From contig CANSGN010000012.1 in the NCBI GenBank assembly GCA_947646415.1, forward strand, positions 1 to 54,355: a stretch of DNA of 54,355 nucleotides, in the 5' to 3' direction. Shown piece by piece: positions 9,301-16,956 of this stretch. This stretch comes from an uncultured Clostridia bacterium (GTDB taxonomy: Bacteria > Bacillota > Clostridia > Christensenellales > UBA3700). The first letter of the stretch is position 1. Each line of letters starts with the position of its first letter. A program made the position numbers and the translations under genes. Under the pieces are notes generated by a model, which had not been told where the DNA came from, ran no database searches, and saw only the letters and a list, made by a program, of their open reading frames with translations.

Positions 9301-10677
9301 CTTATGTATCAAACTTATTCCGCAAGGTTGTGCGGTAAATGCGGATATTATCAAGTAGGTGGCGCAATAGGTTTTAGAGACCAACTGCAAGACTGTCTTG
9401 CTTATCTTTATACCAATCCGGAATATGTAAAAAATCACATTCTTCTATCTGCGGAAAGGCAGTTTATCGAGGGAGACGTACTGCATTGGTGGCACGGATA
9501 TGCCGAGGGCGTAAGGACAAAAATAAGCGACGATAAATTATTTTTACCTTTTGTTGTAACCGAATATATCAAATTTACAGGAGATAAGGATATTCTTGAT
9601 ATCACTGTACCATATTTGAAAAGTGAAAAAATACCTGTAAATCAACGTGATTTGTACAAATCTTTTGAGCGTGGCAGTAAAAAAGAAACACTTTATATGC
9701 ATTGCTTAAGAGCGTTTGAAAATGCTTTGAAATACGGCGAAAACGAATTGCTAATGATTGGCGAGGGAGATTGGAATGACGCGCTTAACAACATAGGTAA
9801 CGATAAAAAAGGGGAAAGTGTATGGCTAAGTATGTTCTGCTATTATGCAATCAACCAATTTAGCGATTATTTTAAAAATGAAGATAAAGAATTTTATAGC
9901 GAAAATCTTTTGAAGTTGAAAAAAGGAATTGATAAAGCATACAATGGAAATTGGTATAACAGAGCATTTACTAAGGACGGCGAATGGCTTGGAAATGAAG
10001 ACTGCGACTCTTGCAAAATAGATTTGATAAGCCAAGCATTTGCAGCTATTTGTGACGGATGTGAGAAAGAAAAAGCCGCAAAATCACTTGTATTTGCAAT
10101 GACGCTTGCCGATAAGGAAAATAAACTTGTCAAACTGTTAGCACCGCCATTTAATGATAAAAAATATTATGGATATATTTCCAATTATCCTGAGGGAGTG
10201 CGAGAGAACGGCGGTCAATACACCCATTCAGTAGCATGGTTTATCAAAGCACTTGCAAAATTCGATATGGAAAAAGCCATTGAAATTTTAAACTTAATCA
10301 ACCCAATCAATATTTCCAAAACAAGCTTAAAATACAAAAATGAACCATTTGTATTGAGCGGAGATGTTTATATGACCGGAGAGGGTGGTTGGAGCTGGTA
10401 TTCGGGAAGTAGCTCATGGATGTATAAAGTTATACTGAACGATATTTTGGGTATTAATTTTAACAATAATAAGTTGATAATCAAACCGAACAAATTGCTA
10501 AATGACTATAAAATTCAATTAAAATTTGATAATTTCAGTGCTAATATAAAAGTAGCTACTGCGGATAATGACAGTTTTATCGTAGATAATAAACCTAAAG
10601 ATTTTACCGATAATTTATATTATGTAGATTTAGCAGATAACCAACATTACGAAATAATCATAAACGTAAAAAACTAA
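3310..10677 (+). CDS. Cyclic beta-1,2-glucan synthase-like giant membrane enzyme (GT84, glycoamylase/GH189-like, GH94)
   Basis: 2455 residues. The ATG at 3310 is chosen over an upstream TTG (3289) because GGAGGT lies 5 bases before it. Order of parts: an N-terminal helix; helices at about 358-425; a glycosyltransferase with TLDDDN (Asp560-562), SHDIIEG (His659) and RHNRWFKGD (Arg690); more helices at about 724-890; a glycoamylase-like region (WSGTMFEYLLPN, about 1112; YMSHHQGM, about 1245) as in the cyclising domain; then beta-sandwich stretches and a C-terminal GH94 phosphorylase domain with GYYQVGGAIGFRDQLQD (about 2012) and EGDWNDALN (Asp2154, Asp2157, the latter the likely general acid). 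This is the order in NdvB/ChvB-type synthases, which build linear beta-1,2-glucan from UDP-glucose at the membrane, close the ring and trim the chain. At 2455 it is shorter than the usual about 2800. No exporter gene is adjacent. Cyclic product is an inference; a linear or other beta-glucan is possible. Confidence 0.88.
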   Translation: MIYIIVGLSILVVIFGYLAFKMRLNHKLMAKMSDEDLKLNTAKLAEKLRNPKSYGAAPQILSVRKQINNIYRLISNKIKNDNEIYLYEKLIYENYHNIMSRFNNQNFKYFAILPHNYGKVRIILLAEYIINNTQCDINKNNIKAIVDKFNEYTPLSTAEISALPQALLYALVCKTAHIAKKSKSLAYYEKVAKKYDFSKDLANVDDYLYFLSKFGKLNDNKKFTEDYSGNLDNIQYIFTEKLAHDFEITANIISSLNFIKKDLDGIYLLSINHTNNMLEQDELYKSMDIISKNDYLNTIEEVSNKHKIEEQAVVKKLFELQAQTSEHFGKYLYEEKETLKHYINSGVILTYKKGTKIKETYFILAVWAITLAITALFGFLTYSNLAVMIVTLIISPFFLLPLINNLLITVLSITLKQKPTPKLNLQELPDTAKTMVILPTFIADEKAAMSAVNKIKELQSSNKGKNISFALLIDYKKSKYEKDVSDCDLNKKISSKLIGFSDINVFVRKRVKQGKVYTAFERKRGAILDLCECLLTENTEKFAYIMREEIQKPTFIATLDDDNCLLPNTIFNSVCRMLHPLNKKYDLMTFKTKYDLYSMNTLYGKRYYFDCGYSRYLPSNSFYYNFFGKGIYCGKGIFRLQEYYTKLNNLFPSNRILSHDIIEGSILKTGELPEVAFENAPNSIPSEIARHNRWFKGDMLLGGFLKNKIKNDKKQVKVLNKPIIYNHIILLNIMGGFAKLGLLISMLISMITGNIWYYIPFAIGFFTQYFVCMLQTIDGTRHNIKPIFVVKNLLAILCDMIISYFTLPIMAINNLLVAFDTILCRMSRKNDRLSWTTFSQSQAKSGVNNYCKFVVLQCITMLVLSIIYINNIFVVGYSAIFIALAFSLYITSVKQNEKQEITASEKEFLLDLARRTYKYFDIQNSKQLVTDNIQIRPFGGKSHYTSPTNLGFSILSEICAAELSIISIVDAERKLIDKLNLLDSLEKYHGNFYNWYNVETNEPAYPFYISSVDNGNMLACLIVAKQFIIKHSLYGIDIISKLIDSINLEILLDKNKNLFHIGYNVKTNTFDNYYDLMASEARILYYLYAAFYQNATPWDNLSRDCVGFGGNTLVSWSGTMFEYLLPNIFIRAPKNSLLYQTESNVVKLSVKNKCQNIWGISESGYYKFDDNLRYQYYSFGMQELAIRNSHNRCVIAPYASALALRINVKEAVKNLINIKKECGMGEYGFYEAIDITSRKHIIYQYMSHHQGMILASITNAICGNNISEYFESDAKINATKILLSEKTIQERSFKKPKDDFVYDKFDGTNYRTEDKNAIGVLTNGKYTAFYNSFGDNLSSISNNNICKYHNTFEDFGFKNSIYDLDNNSELKYYPTYKNSQDFAFVADCEKVLFANTKRGIVEEIYIPNCINGEVHKFDINCKNLNNINVRGYGEINLQSEEDFIAHPAFKDMFVSSKKFDDCTVIYKRKADINKYLAVRIIGLEKVILESNKSNCVNATDGKLVFNEKEFDNSFGDIVYPIFTYNGNVDTSKLDNFEYYQIIMYAESYSELTNKLSQIHDKKAVYNLIYSAKLPTLSAIRKIFDSNSNYDFLTKLAYKLKYGKYNQNNLINKENEEIINQLSAYGITAKDNVIYFNTLDSNLFKLLLKCLRILKPLVGEFTVFCNSRLEGIYKVIREQYFDIKVIFEKNNEIAICARKISFIVLNSEVIINSNVEKSVKITDITSNHVDIPQFDLQDNYGGFEGKNYILTKPTQKPFSNVISGKYGGFVACNNGENFTFFGNSRNDKVTEWRGEAYSKIDSEMLTIHSENKYWVLNKFAEGGFVKYGQGFIDFVISHNGFYTNCMSTVVDDGISKVYILNIKNLREYQQTAKFDLTLKLALGVNREKRNVYIDTKENICEMKNVISKQKAYIRILDNDIYSYLDENCNLHTQISADFEQGESKQIYFILSQDKESILSYNKDNIGDKIKVTLDNFDNLNKVKITTDNKELDCLFNNWLMYQTYSARLCGKCGYYQVGGAIGFRDQLQDCLAYLYTNPEYVKNHILLSAERQFIEGDVLHWWHGYAEGVRTKISDDKLFLPFVVTEYIKFTGDKDILDITVPYLKSEKIPVNQRDLYKSFERGSKKETLYMHCLRAFENALKYGENELLMIGEGDWNDALNNIGNDKKGESVWLSMFCYYAINQFSDYFKNEDKEFYSENLLKLKKGIDKAYNGNWYNRAFTKDGEWLGNEDCDSCKIDLISQAFAAICDGCEKEKAAKSLVFAMTLADKENKLVKLLAPPFNDKKYYGYISNYPEGVRENGGQYTHSVAWFIKALAKFDMEKAIEILNLINPINISKTSLKYKNEPFVLSGDVYMTGEGGWSWYSGSSSWMYKVILNDILGINFNNNKLIIKPNKLLNDYKIQLKFDNFSANIKVATADNDSFIVDNKPKDFTDNLYYVDLADNQHYEIIINVKN

Positions 10678-10681
10678 TAAA

Positions 10682-10712
10682 TATACCCCGTCAAATAATT
10701 TGACGGGGTATA
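10682..10712. terminator. Bidirectional terminator between the glucan synthase and penicillin-binding protein genes
   Basis: Stem TACCCCGTCAAAT / ATTTGACGGGGTA lies between the stop codons of two converging genes. Ts follow it on the plus strand, and an A-rich stretch lies on the other side. Confidence 0.85.
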
Positions 10713-10717
10713 TTTTA

Positions 10718-12850
10718 TTAATCTTGTTCAAATTCCACCACATATTGATGGTTTTTAAATATATTGTCCTTTTTTATAATTAATCGTACAATTTCTCCGT
10801 TGCAAATTACGCTATTTATTAATACTTTTTCCTCATTATCCTGGGTATAAATATTGTATTTTGCATTATTGACGCCGCTAAATTCGATAATATCTTCAAA
10901 TAATGAATGTTTTACATCAAATTCTACATTGTAAGTTGTCATTTTCGGCAAATTATTTTTTGAGAATATCGATGAAATTGTGTTTCCTTCAAAATTATTT
11001 GGTACAGCTACTACAATGTGTTCGTTTATCAATTTGTCATAGTCTATTTTTATATCAACAATATCGCTAGGCCGCTCAAAATTACTTGGAGGCGATTGAT
11101 ATGCAAAATTCATATAATCTTTTATACTCATTGTAGGAAAACCGCTACCTGTATGCTTTTTCTCCAAAAATTCTCCTTTTTTTGCTCCGTCCCAAGCTAT
11201 AAAAGTATCTTTTGATGTTATTGCACAACACCAACTGTCTGTATTATTGCCGTCACTTGTTGCAACCGTACCTGTTTTGCAAGCTATATCAAAAGGGAAA
11301 TCTTTCAACTTACTTCCTGTACCATATTTCGCACTTCCTTTTAAGTTGTCAAGCATTAAATAATTTATATCACTATCAATTACTTTATCAAAAGTTGTTT
11401 TTCTGGAATAAATTATTTTACCCTCATTATCAATAATTTGCTTAACAAATCTACATTCTCCAAAAATACCGTCATTTGCAATAGCAGAGTAGCAAGCAGC
11501 AATTTGTAAAGGAGAAACGGAATTTGCTCCAAGTGCAAGAGTCAAGTTTTTAGAGTTATCATTTACTTTTATATTAAATCGTGACAAAAAATCAACACTT
11601 GTATCAATACCTAACTCATTTAAAAGTTTTACGGCAGGTATATTGTAGGAATGTGCAACCGCATCCTTAACGCTTACGTATCCGTGATATACATTATTGT
11701 AGTTTGACGGAGAATATCCGTTAAAATTTATTTTTTCATCCAAAATAGGTGTTAAGCTATTTATCAATTTATTTTCATAAGCGGGCAGATAAACACTAAA
11801 TGGTTTCATGATAGACCCTGCCTGACGTTTTATATCGCTGTCAACTTGCGATAAATTTGAAATATATGAAGTAACACCTAATACGCTGTTGTTTATACTA
11901 GCTCTTACATAATTGTAGTTTTTTTCATAGCTGCTAATTTCGTTATACATTTTGTTTTGCAATTCGCTATCCAAATAAGTTACTATTTTAAAGCCGCTGT
12001 TTGCAATTTCTTTTTCATCCATATCTAGCAGTAAAGTACTCTCAAAAATCGCATTATTTATAAAAGATTTGTAAGTTTTATTATAAATTAAGCCGTTTTT
12101 TAGAATAATTTGAGTATTTTGAGCATATTCGATTGTATTTTTGTCAAATGTATTATTGTTTTTTAAAACGGAAAAAATTACTTTTTGGCGGTCATAAGCA
12201 CCTTGCAAATTTGTAATCGGAGAGTTTTTTGCAGGGTTTTTTACAACACCTACAAGCATTGCTGCTTCACTCAAATTTACATCCTTAGGTAATTTATTGA
12301 AAAATGCCAAACATGCATCATGTACGCCATATATACCGCTACCAAAATACAAATTGTTTAAATATTTTTCAATTATTTGCTCTTTTGAAAGTTGTTTTTC
12401 AAGTTTTAAAGCAAGTCTTATTTCACTTAACTTTCGTTTAAATGTTTTGTCATTTGTCAAATGAGTATTCTTTATAAGTTGTTGTGTTATGGTAGACGCA
12501 CCCTCTTTAAAGCTTTTGCTTCCGATATTTTTTAGTGCAGCAGATATCATTCGCATAACGTCTATACCATTATGTTTGAAAAAACGTTTATCCTCCACGC
12601 TGACAAATGTATCTATAATATACGGAGAAACTTCGGAAATAGTAGAGTAATTGTTATTTTTAAGCATAATTTGATTATTTTTATTATCGTATATCTGAAC
12701 ATTACTGTAATTTCCGTCAAGCTTATCCAAATCCAATTTAACGTCCTTTGTAGAAACAAAAAAATAAGACAATCCTGCTATCGTTAAAATTATTATCAAT
12801 CCAACAATAACGGCAAATACAACAGTAGTTATTTTAAAAGCTTTTTTCAT
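10718..12850 (-). CDS. Class A penicillin-binding protein (transglycosylase/transpeptidase)
   Basis: 710 residues. One N-terminal membrane helix (about 10-32), then a GT51 transglycosylase domain with SVEDKRFF (Glu86 catalytic) and EGASTITQQLIKN (116-128), then a transpeptidase domain with GSIMKP (Ser346, Lys349), SYN (401-403) and KTG (525-527), followed by about 150 residues of C-terminal tail. It polymerises lipid II and cross-links the peptides outside the membrane. Length and order fit PBP1a/PbpF-type enzymes. Ribosome site AAAGAGG before the ATG. It is a single gene, divergent from miaB across 136 bp. Confidence 0.94.
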   Translation of the reverse strand: MKKAFKITTVVFAVIVGLIIILTIAGLSYFFVSTKDVKLDLDKLDGNYSNVQIYDNKNNQIMLKNNNYSTISEVSPYIIDTFVSVEDKRFFKHNGIDVMRMISAALKNIGSKSFKEGASTITQQLIKNTHLTNDKTFKRKLSEIRLALKLEKQLSKEQIIEKYLNNLYFGSGIYGVHDACLAFFNKLPKDVNLSEAAMLVGVVKNPAKNSPITNLQGAYDRQKVIFSVLKNNNTFDKNTIEYAQNTQIILKNGLIYNKTYKSFINNAIFESTLLLDMDEKEIANSGFKIVTYLDSELQNKMYNEISSYEKNYNYVRASINNSVLGVTSYISNLSQVDSDIKRQAGSIMKPFSVYLPAYENKLINSLTPILDEKINFNGYSPSNYNNVYHGYVSVKDAVAHSYNIPAVKLLNELGIDTSVDFLSRFNIKVNDNSKNLTLALGANSVSPLQIAACYSAIANDGIFGECRFVKQIIDNEGKIIYSRKTTFDKVIDSDINYLMLDNLKGSAKYGTGSKLKDFPFDIACKTGTVATSDGNNTDSWCCAITSKDTFIAWDGAKKGEFLEKKHTGSGFPTMSIKDYMNFAYQSPPSNFERPSDIVDIKIDYDKLINEHIVVAVPNNFEGNTISSIFSKNNLPKMTTYNVEFDVKHSLFEDIIEFSGVNNAKYNIYTQDNEEKVLINSVICNGEIVRLIIKKDNIFKNHQYVVEFEQD

Positions 12851-12911
12851 AATAAACCTCTTTAATATTTTGTGTTTATTTTATTTATTTATTATAAATA
12901 ATAAAAATCGC

Positions 12912-12940
12912 TTGAAAAAAGATTTATTTTATAGTATTAT
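12912..12940 (+). promoter_or_regulatory. Promoter of the miaB-mutS-mutL-miaA operon
   Basis: TTGAAA (12912-12917), a 17-bp spacer and TATTAT (12935-12940), about 46 bases before the miaB ATG. Confidence 0.6.
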
Positions 12941-12986
12941 ATAAATTGGAATTTAATTATTCTCATTTATACATTTGGAGAAATAG

Positions 12987-14303
12987 ATGCATTATAAAAT
13001 AAACACTTACGGCTGTCAAATGAATGTACATGAATCGGAAAGAATCGCACATTCTCTTGAAAAACTAGGATATAGCGAAACTAAAGAGGATAATTTTGAT
13101 ATTATCGTCTTTAACACTTGTTGTATAAGAGACACTGCCGAGCAAAAAATCTTGGGACATATTGGAAAGTTAAAAAAAATAAAAAGAGCAAATCCAAAGC
13201 TAATTATAGCTATAGTTGGCTGTATGAGCAGTCAAAAAGGAAAAGCGGAGGAATTGCGTAGCAAATACCCATACATAGACATTATTTTGGGGGCAAACAA
13301 TCTTGAAGATTTGGAAAATGCAATATTAAATTTGCAAAACAATCATAAAAAAACTTTTCTAACACCAGATGACGATAAACCGCAAGTTATCGAAGACGTG
13401 GAATATACAAGGACATCTATGCCTAATGCTTGGGTAAACATAATGTATGGTTGCAACAATTTTTGCACCTACTGCATTGTGCCTTACGTTCGAGGAAGAG
13501 AGAGGAGCCGAAAACCAGAGTCCATAATTGCAGAATGTACCGAACTTATTAACCAAGGTTATAAGGAAATTACTTTGCTTGGACAAAATGTGAATTCCTA
13601 CGGCAATGATTTTGTAGATAAAAGTATTGATTTTGCCGGTTTGCTTGAAAGACTTGCACAAATACCGGGCGACCATAGGATAAGATTTATGACTTCTCAT
13701 CCAAAAGATTTAAACGAGAAAGTAATTGACATTATAGCAAAATACGATACGTTATGCAAAAATATACATTTACCTATTCAATCGGGAAGTAACAATATTT
13801 TAACCGCTATGAATAGGCACTATACACGCGAAAAATATCTTGAAATAGTAAAAAAAATAAGAGAAAAAATGCCGTTATGCGGCATAACTACAGATATAAT
13901 GGTCGGTTTCCCGGGCGAGAGCGAACAGGATTTCGAGGATACTTTGGATATTATAAAGCAAGTTAAATTCAGCGGTGCTTTTACTTATATTTATTCTCCG
14001 CGAAAAGGCACTCCTGCAAGTATAATGGAACAAATACCTTACGAAATCAAATCTCAAAGAATACAAAAGCTTATCAAAACTCAAAATCAAATAACCAAAG
14101 AATTAAGCAAAAACTACGAAGGCAAAATATACAGGGTACTTGTAGAGGATACCAAGGATGACGGTAAACTTTGCGGTAGAACAGATTGCGGTAGACTAGT
14201 TACTTTTTCGGGAGATAAAAGTTTAATAGGCAGTTTTAAAAATATTTTGATAACAAAATCACAATCTGCATCACTGTTTGGCGAAATTACGGAGGAAAAA
14301 TAA
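12987..14303 (+). CDS. miaB: tRNA-2-methylthio-N6-dimethylallyladenosine synthase
   Basis: 438 residues. The N-terminal MTTase domain has the three Cys that hold the auxiliary iron-sulfur cluster (Cys10 in TYGCQMN, Cys45, Cys79). The radical-SAM motif is GCNNFCTYC (Cys156, Cys160, Cys163), and a TRAM-like RNA-binding end covers about 370-438. The enzyme adds a methylthio group to i6A37 of tRNAs that read UNN codons, using the product of MiaA, whose gene is three genes downstream. Its TAA overlaps the mutS ATG (TAATG), which indicates tight co-translation. Full length, intact. Confidence 0.96.
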   Translation: MHYKINTYGCQMNVHESERIAHSLEKLGYSETKEDNFDIIVFNTCCIRDTAEQKILGHIGKLKKIKRANPKLIIAIVGCMSSQKGKAEELRSKYPYIDIILGANNLEDLENAILNLQNNHKKTFLTPDDDKPQVIEDVEYTRTSMPNAWVNIMYGCNNFCTYCIVPYVRGRERSRKPESIIAECTELINQGYKEITLLGQNVNSYGNDFVDKSIDFAGLLERLAQIPGDHRIRFMTSHPKDLNEKVIDIIAKYDTLCKNIHLPIQSGSNNILTAMNRHYTREKYLEIVKKIREKMPLCGITTDIMVGFPGESEQDFEDTLDIIKQVKFSGAFTYIYSPRKGTPASIMEQIPYEIKSQRIQKLIKTQNQITKELSKNYEGKIYRVLVEDTKDDGKLCGRTDCGRLVTFSGDKSLIGSFKNILITKSQSASLFGEITEEK

Positions 14304-16936
14304 TGGCAAAAAAACTTTCACCAATGATGTCTTTTTATCTTGATTTAAAGGAAAATTATAAGGACGCAATAGTTTTATTTCGTCTTGGCGATTTTTACGA
14401 AATGTTTTTTGACGATGCGATAAAAGCGTCCAGAATTTTGGATATTACTTTAACGGGAAGAGATTGCGGACTTGAAAAACGTGCTCCAATGTGTGGCGTA
14501 CCTTACCATGCAGTAGATAGTTATATTGCAAAATTAATCGCAGCAGGCGAAAAAGTAGCCATTTGCGAACAATTATCCGACCCTAAAACCACGAAAGGAA
14601 TGGTTGACAGAGATGTTATAAGGGTAATTACACCTGGTACGGTTATAGAAGATAACATTTTGGACGAAAAGAAAAACAACTATATTGCAAGTATTTATAT
14701 CGATAATAATTGCGCCGCTATTGCTTGGGCAGATGTTTCTACAGGCGAATTTAACTGCTTTGAATTATCTAACAATAAAGTGCTTATAGAAGATATGCTT
14801 GTAACCATAAATCCTGCCGAAATAATAACAAACTCGGTAAGTTTTCCTATTGTTTCCGAAATTCCGTCAATACGTATGGGCAGGCTTCCAAAGCCTTATA
14901 ATTATATTGACAGTGCATACAACTACGGCAATGCTTATAAAAAATTGCTTGATAGTTTTAAAACTCAATCATTACAAATTTTTGAATGTGAGGGTAACAA
15001 ACCTATCGTTTCGGTTGCAGGCAGTTTGATGGAATACATTAATGACACTCAAAAAAGAGCATTGTGCCATATAAACGGTTTAAAATTGATTAAAAACAAT
15101 AATTTTATGTTTTTAGATACTGCTACAAGGCGTAATTTGGAGATAACTCAAAACTCGCGAGACAGCAAAAGATACGGCTCGCTTTTGTGGGTAATCGATA
15201 AAACAAAAACCTCAATGGGCGCAAGAATGTTAAGAAATTGGATGGACCAACCATTGATTAACAGCAAAAAAATCAATGCCAGACTTGACGGAGTAGAAAG
15301 TTTGATAAACAACAATCCGCTAAGAACTGAACTTGTGGAATCGCTAAAACAAATTAAGGATATCGAGAGAATTGTCAGCAAAGTCGCATATAAATCCGTC
15401 AATCCAAAGGAACTTAGAACACTTGGGGAAAGTTTGGCAATTTTACCTCAAATAAAAGCTGTTTTAAAAACGGAAAACAGCGCCATTTTAACAAAAATAT
15501 ATAACAATATCGACGAAATGCGCGATGTTTCTGAACTTTTGCTTAAAGCTATAAAATCCGATTGCAAAACTTTAATACGCGAGGGCGATTTTATTGCAGA
15601 CGGCTTTAATGCAGACTTAGATAATCTTAGAAATGCAAGAGCAAATGGACGTGAAATACTTGCCAAAATAGAAGCGGAAGAAAAGGCATCTACCGGCATT
15701 AAAAACCTAAAAGTAGGTTACAATAAGGTATTTGGTTATTATATCGAAGTTACAAATAGTGCAAAGGAAAAAGTGCCTTACAGATATGTAAGAAAACAAA
15801 CATTGGCTAATGCAGAAAGATACATAACCGAAGAGTTAAAGCAAGTAGAAGATATGGTGCTTGGCGCAGACGAAAAAGCACTTGCATTGGAACTTAAAAT
15901 TTTTGACGAAATAATAGCCGTAATCAAGGAAAATACATCCGTTTTAAAAATTACCGCAAACGCAGTAGCTCAACTTGATACATTAATTTCCTTTGCGGAA
16001 GTTTCGCTTGAAAACAACTATTGCAAACCTATTATAAGTACTGACTTGGATAGCATTAGCATTATCAAAGGCAGACACCCTGTGGTAGAAAAAATTATCG
16101 GTTTAAATCAATTTGTGCCTAATGATTTTATTATAGATAAAAAAGAAAACCGCACAATGATTATTACAGGACCTAATATGGCGGGTAAAAGTACTTACAT
16201 GCGAAGTATTGCAATCATTACATTGCTTGCGCATATCGGTTGTTTTGTCCCTGCAGAAAGTGCTGAAATCGAAGTAACAGACAGGATTTTTACAAGAATT
16301 GGAGCAAGTGACGACTTAGTATTTGGGCAAAGTACATTTATGATGGAAATGACGGAAGTTGCGACCATTTTGAAAAACGCTACCGATAAATCATTGCTTA
16401 TTTTGGACGAAATCGGTCGCGGAACTTCAACTTGCGATGGTTTGTCTATCGCTTGGGCAGTTATAGAATATGTGACAAACAACTTTAAAACAAAAACATT
16501 ATTTAGTACACATTATCACGAACTTACCGAACTTGAGGGCATGCTTGACGGCGTTAAAAACTACAAAATAATGGTTAGGGAAATTGACGGACAAGTTATA
16601 TTTACCCATAAAATTACACGCGGTGGCGCAAACAAAAGCTTTGGTATAGAGGTTGCAAGGCTTGCAGGTATTCCTCAAACAGTACTTGATAGAGCGACAA
16701 CAATATCTAAAAAATTGGAACAAAACGAAATTTTAAAAGATACAAATTCAATTTTGCTCGACAGCAAAAATATCTTTGAAAAAGACGATATAAAACAACT
16801 TTCTTTCTTTGAAAATTCTATAAGCGACGAAATAATTGATATTTTGAAAAGCATAGATACCGATAATATCACACCAATGCAAGCATTAAGGGAATTATCC
16901 GATTTGAAAGAAAAAGTACGTAAAATCAACAAGTAA
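14303..16936 (+). CDS. mutS: DNA mismatch repair protein MutS
   Basis: 877 residues, usual length. The N-terminal mismatch-binding domain carries the GDFYEMF motif (Phe-x-Glu wedge, about residues 30-36). The C-terminal ABC ATPase has GPNMAGKST (about 622-631), a Walker B region LLILDEIGRGTSTCDG, and FSTHYHEL. It recognises mispairs and small loops and recruits MutL, encoded next. Starts on the last base of the miaB stop codon. Confidence 0.97.
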   Translation: MAKKLSPMMSFYLDLKENYKDAIVLFRLGDFYEMFFDDAIKASRILDITLTGRDCGLEKRAPMCGVPYHAVDSYIAKLIAAGEKVAICEQLSDPKTTKGMVDRDVIRVITPGTVIEDNILDEKKNNYIASIYIDNNCAAIAWADVSTGEFNCFELSNNKVLIEDMLVTINPAEIITNSVSFPIVSEIPSIRMGRLPKPYNYIDSAYNYGNAYKKLLDSFKTQSLQIFECEGNKPIVSVAGSLMEYINDTQKRALCHINGLKLIKNNNFMFLDTATRRNLEITQNSRDSKRYGSLLWVIDKTKTSMGARMLRNWMDQPLINSKKINARLDGVESLINNNPLRTELVESLKQIKDIERIVSKVAYKSVNPKELRTLGESLAILPQIKAVLKTENSAILTKIYNNIDEMRDVSELLLKAIKSDCKTLIREGDFIADGFNADLDNLRNARANGREILAKIEAEEKASTGIKNLKVGYNKVFGYYIEVTNSAKEKVPYRYVRKQTLANAERYITEELKQVEDMVLGADEKALALELKIFDEIIAVIKENTSVLKITANAVAQLDTLISFAEVSLENNYCKPIISTDLDSISIIKGRHPVVEKIIGLNQFVPNDFIIDKKENRTMIITGPNMAGKSTYMRSIAIITLLAHIGCFVPAESAEIEVTDRIFTRIGASDDLVFGQSTFMMEMTEVATILKNATDKSLLILDEIGRGTSTCDGLSIAWAVIEYVTNNFKTKTLFSTHYHELTELEGMLDGVKNYKIMVREIDGQVIFTHKITRGGANKSFGIEVARLAGIPQTVLDRATTISKKLEQNEILKDTNSILLDSKNIFEKDDIKQLSFFENSISDEIIDILKSIDTDNITPMQALRELSDLKEKVRKINK

Positions 16937-16956
16937 CATAACACAGGGAGGTAATT

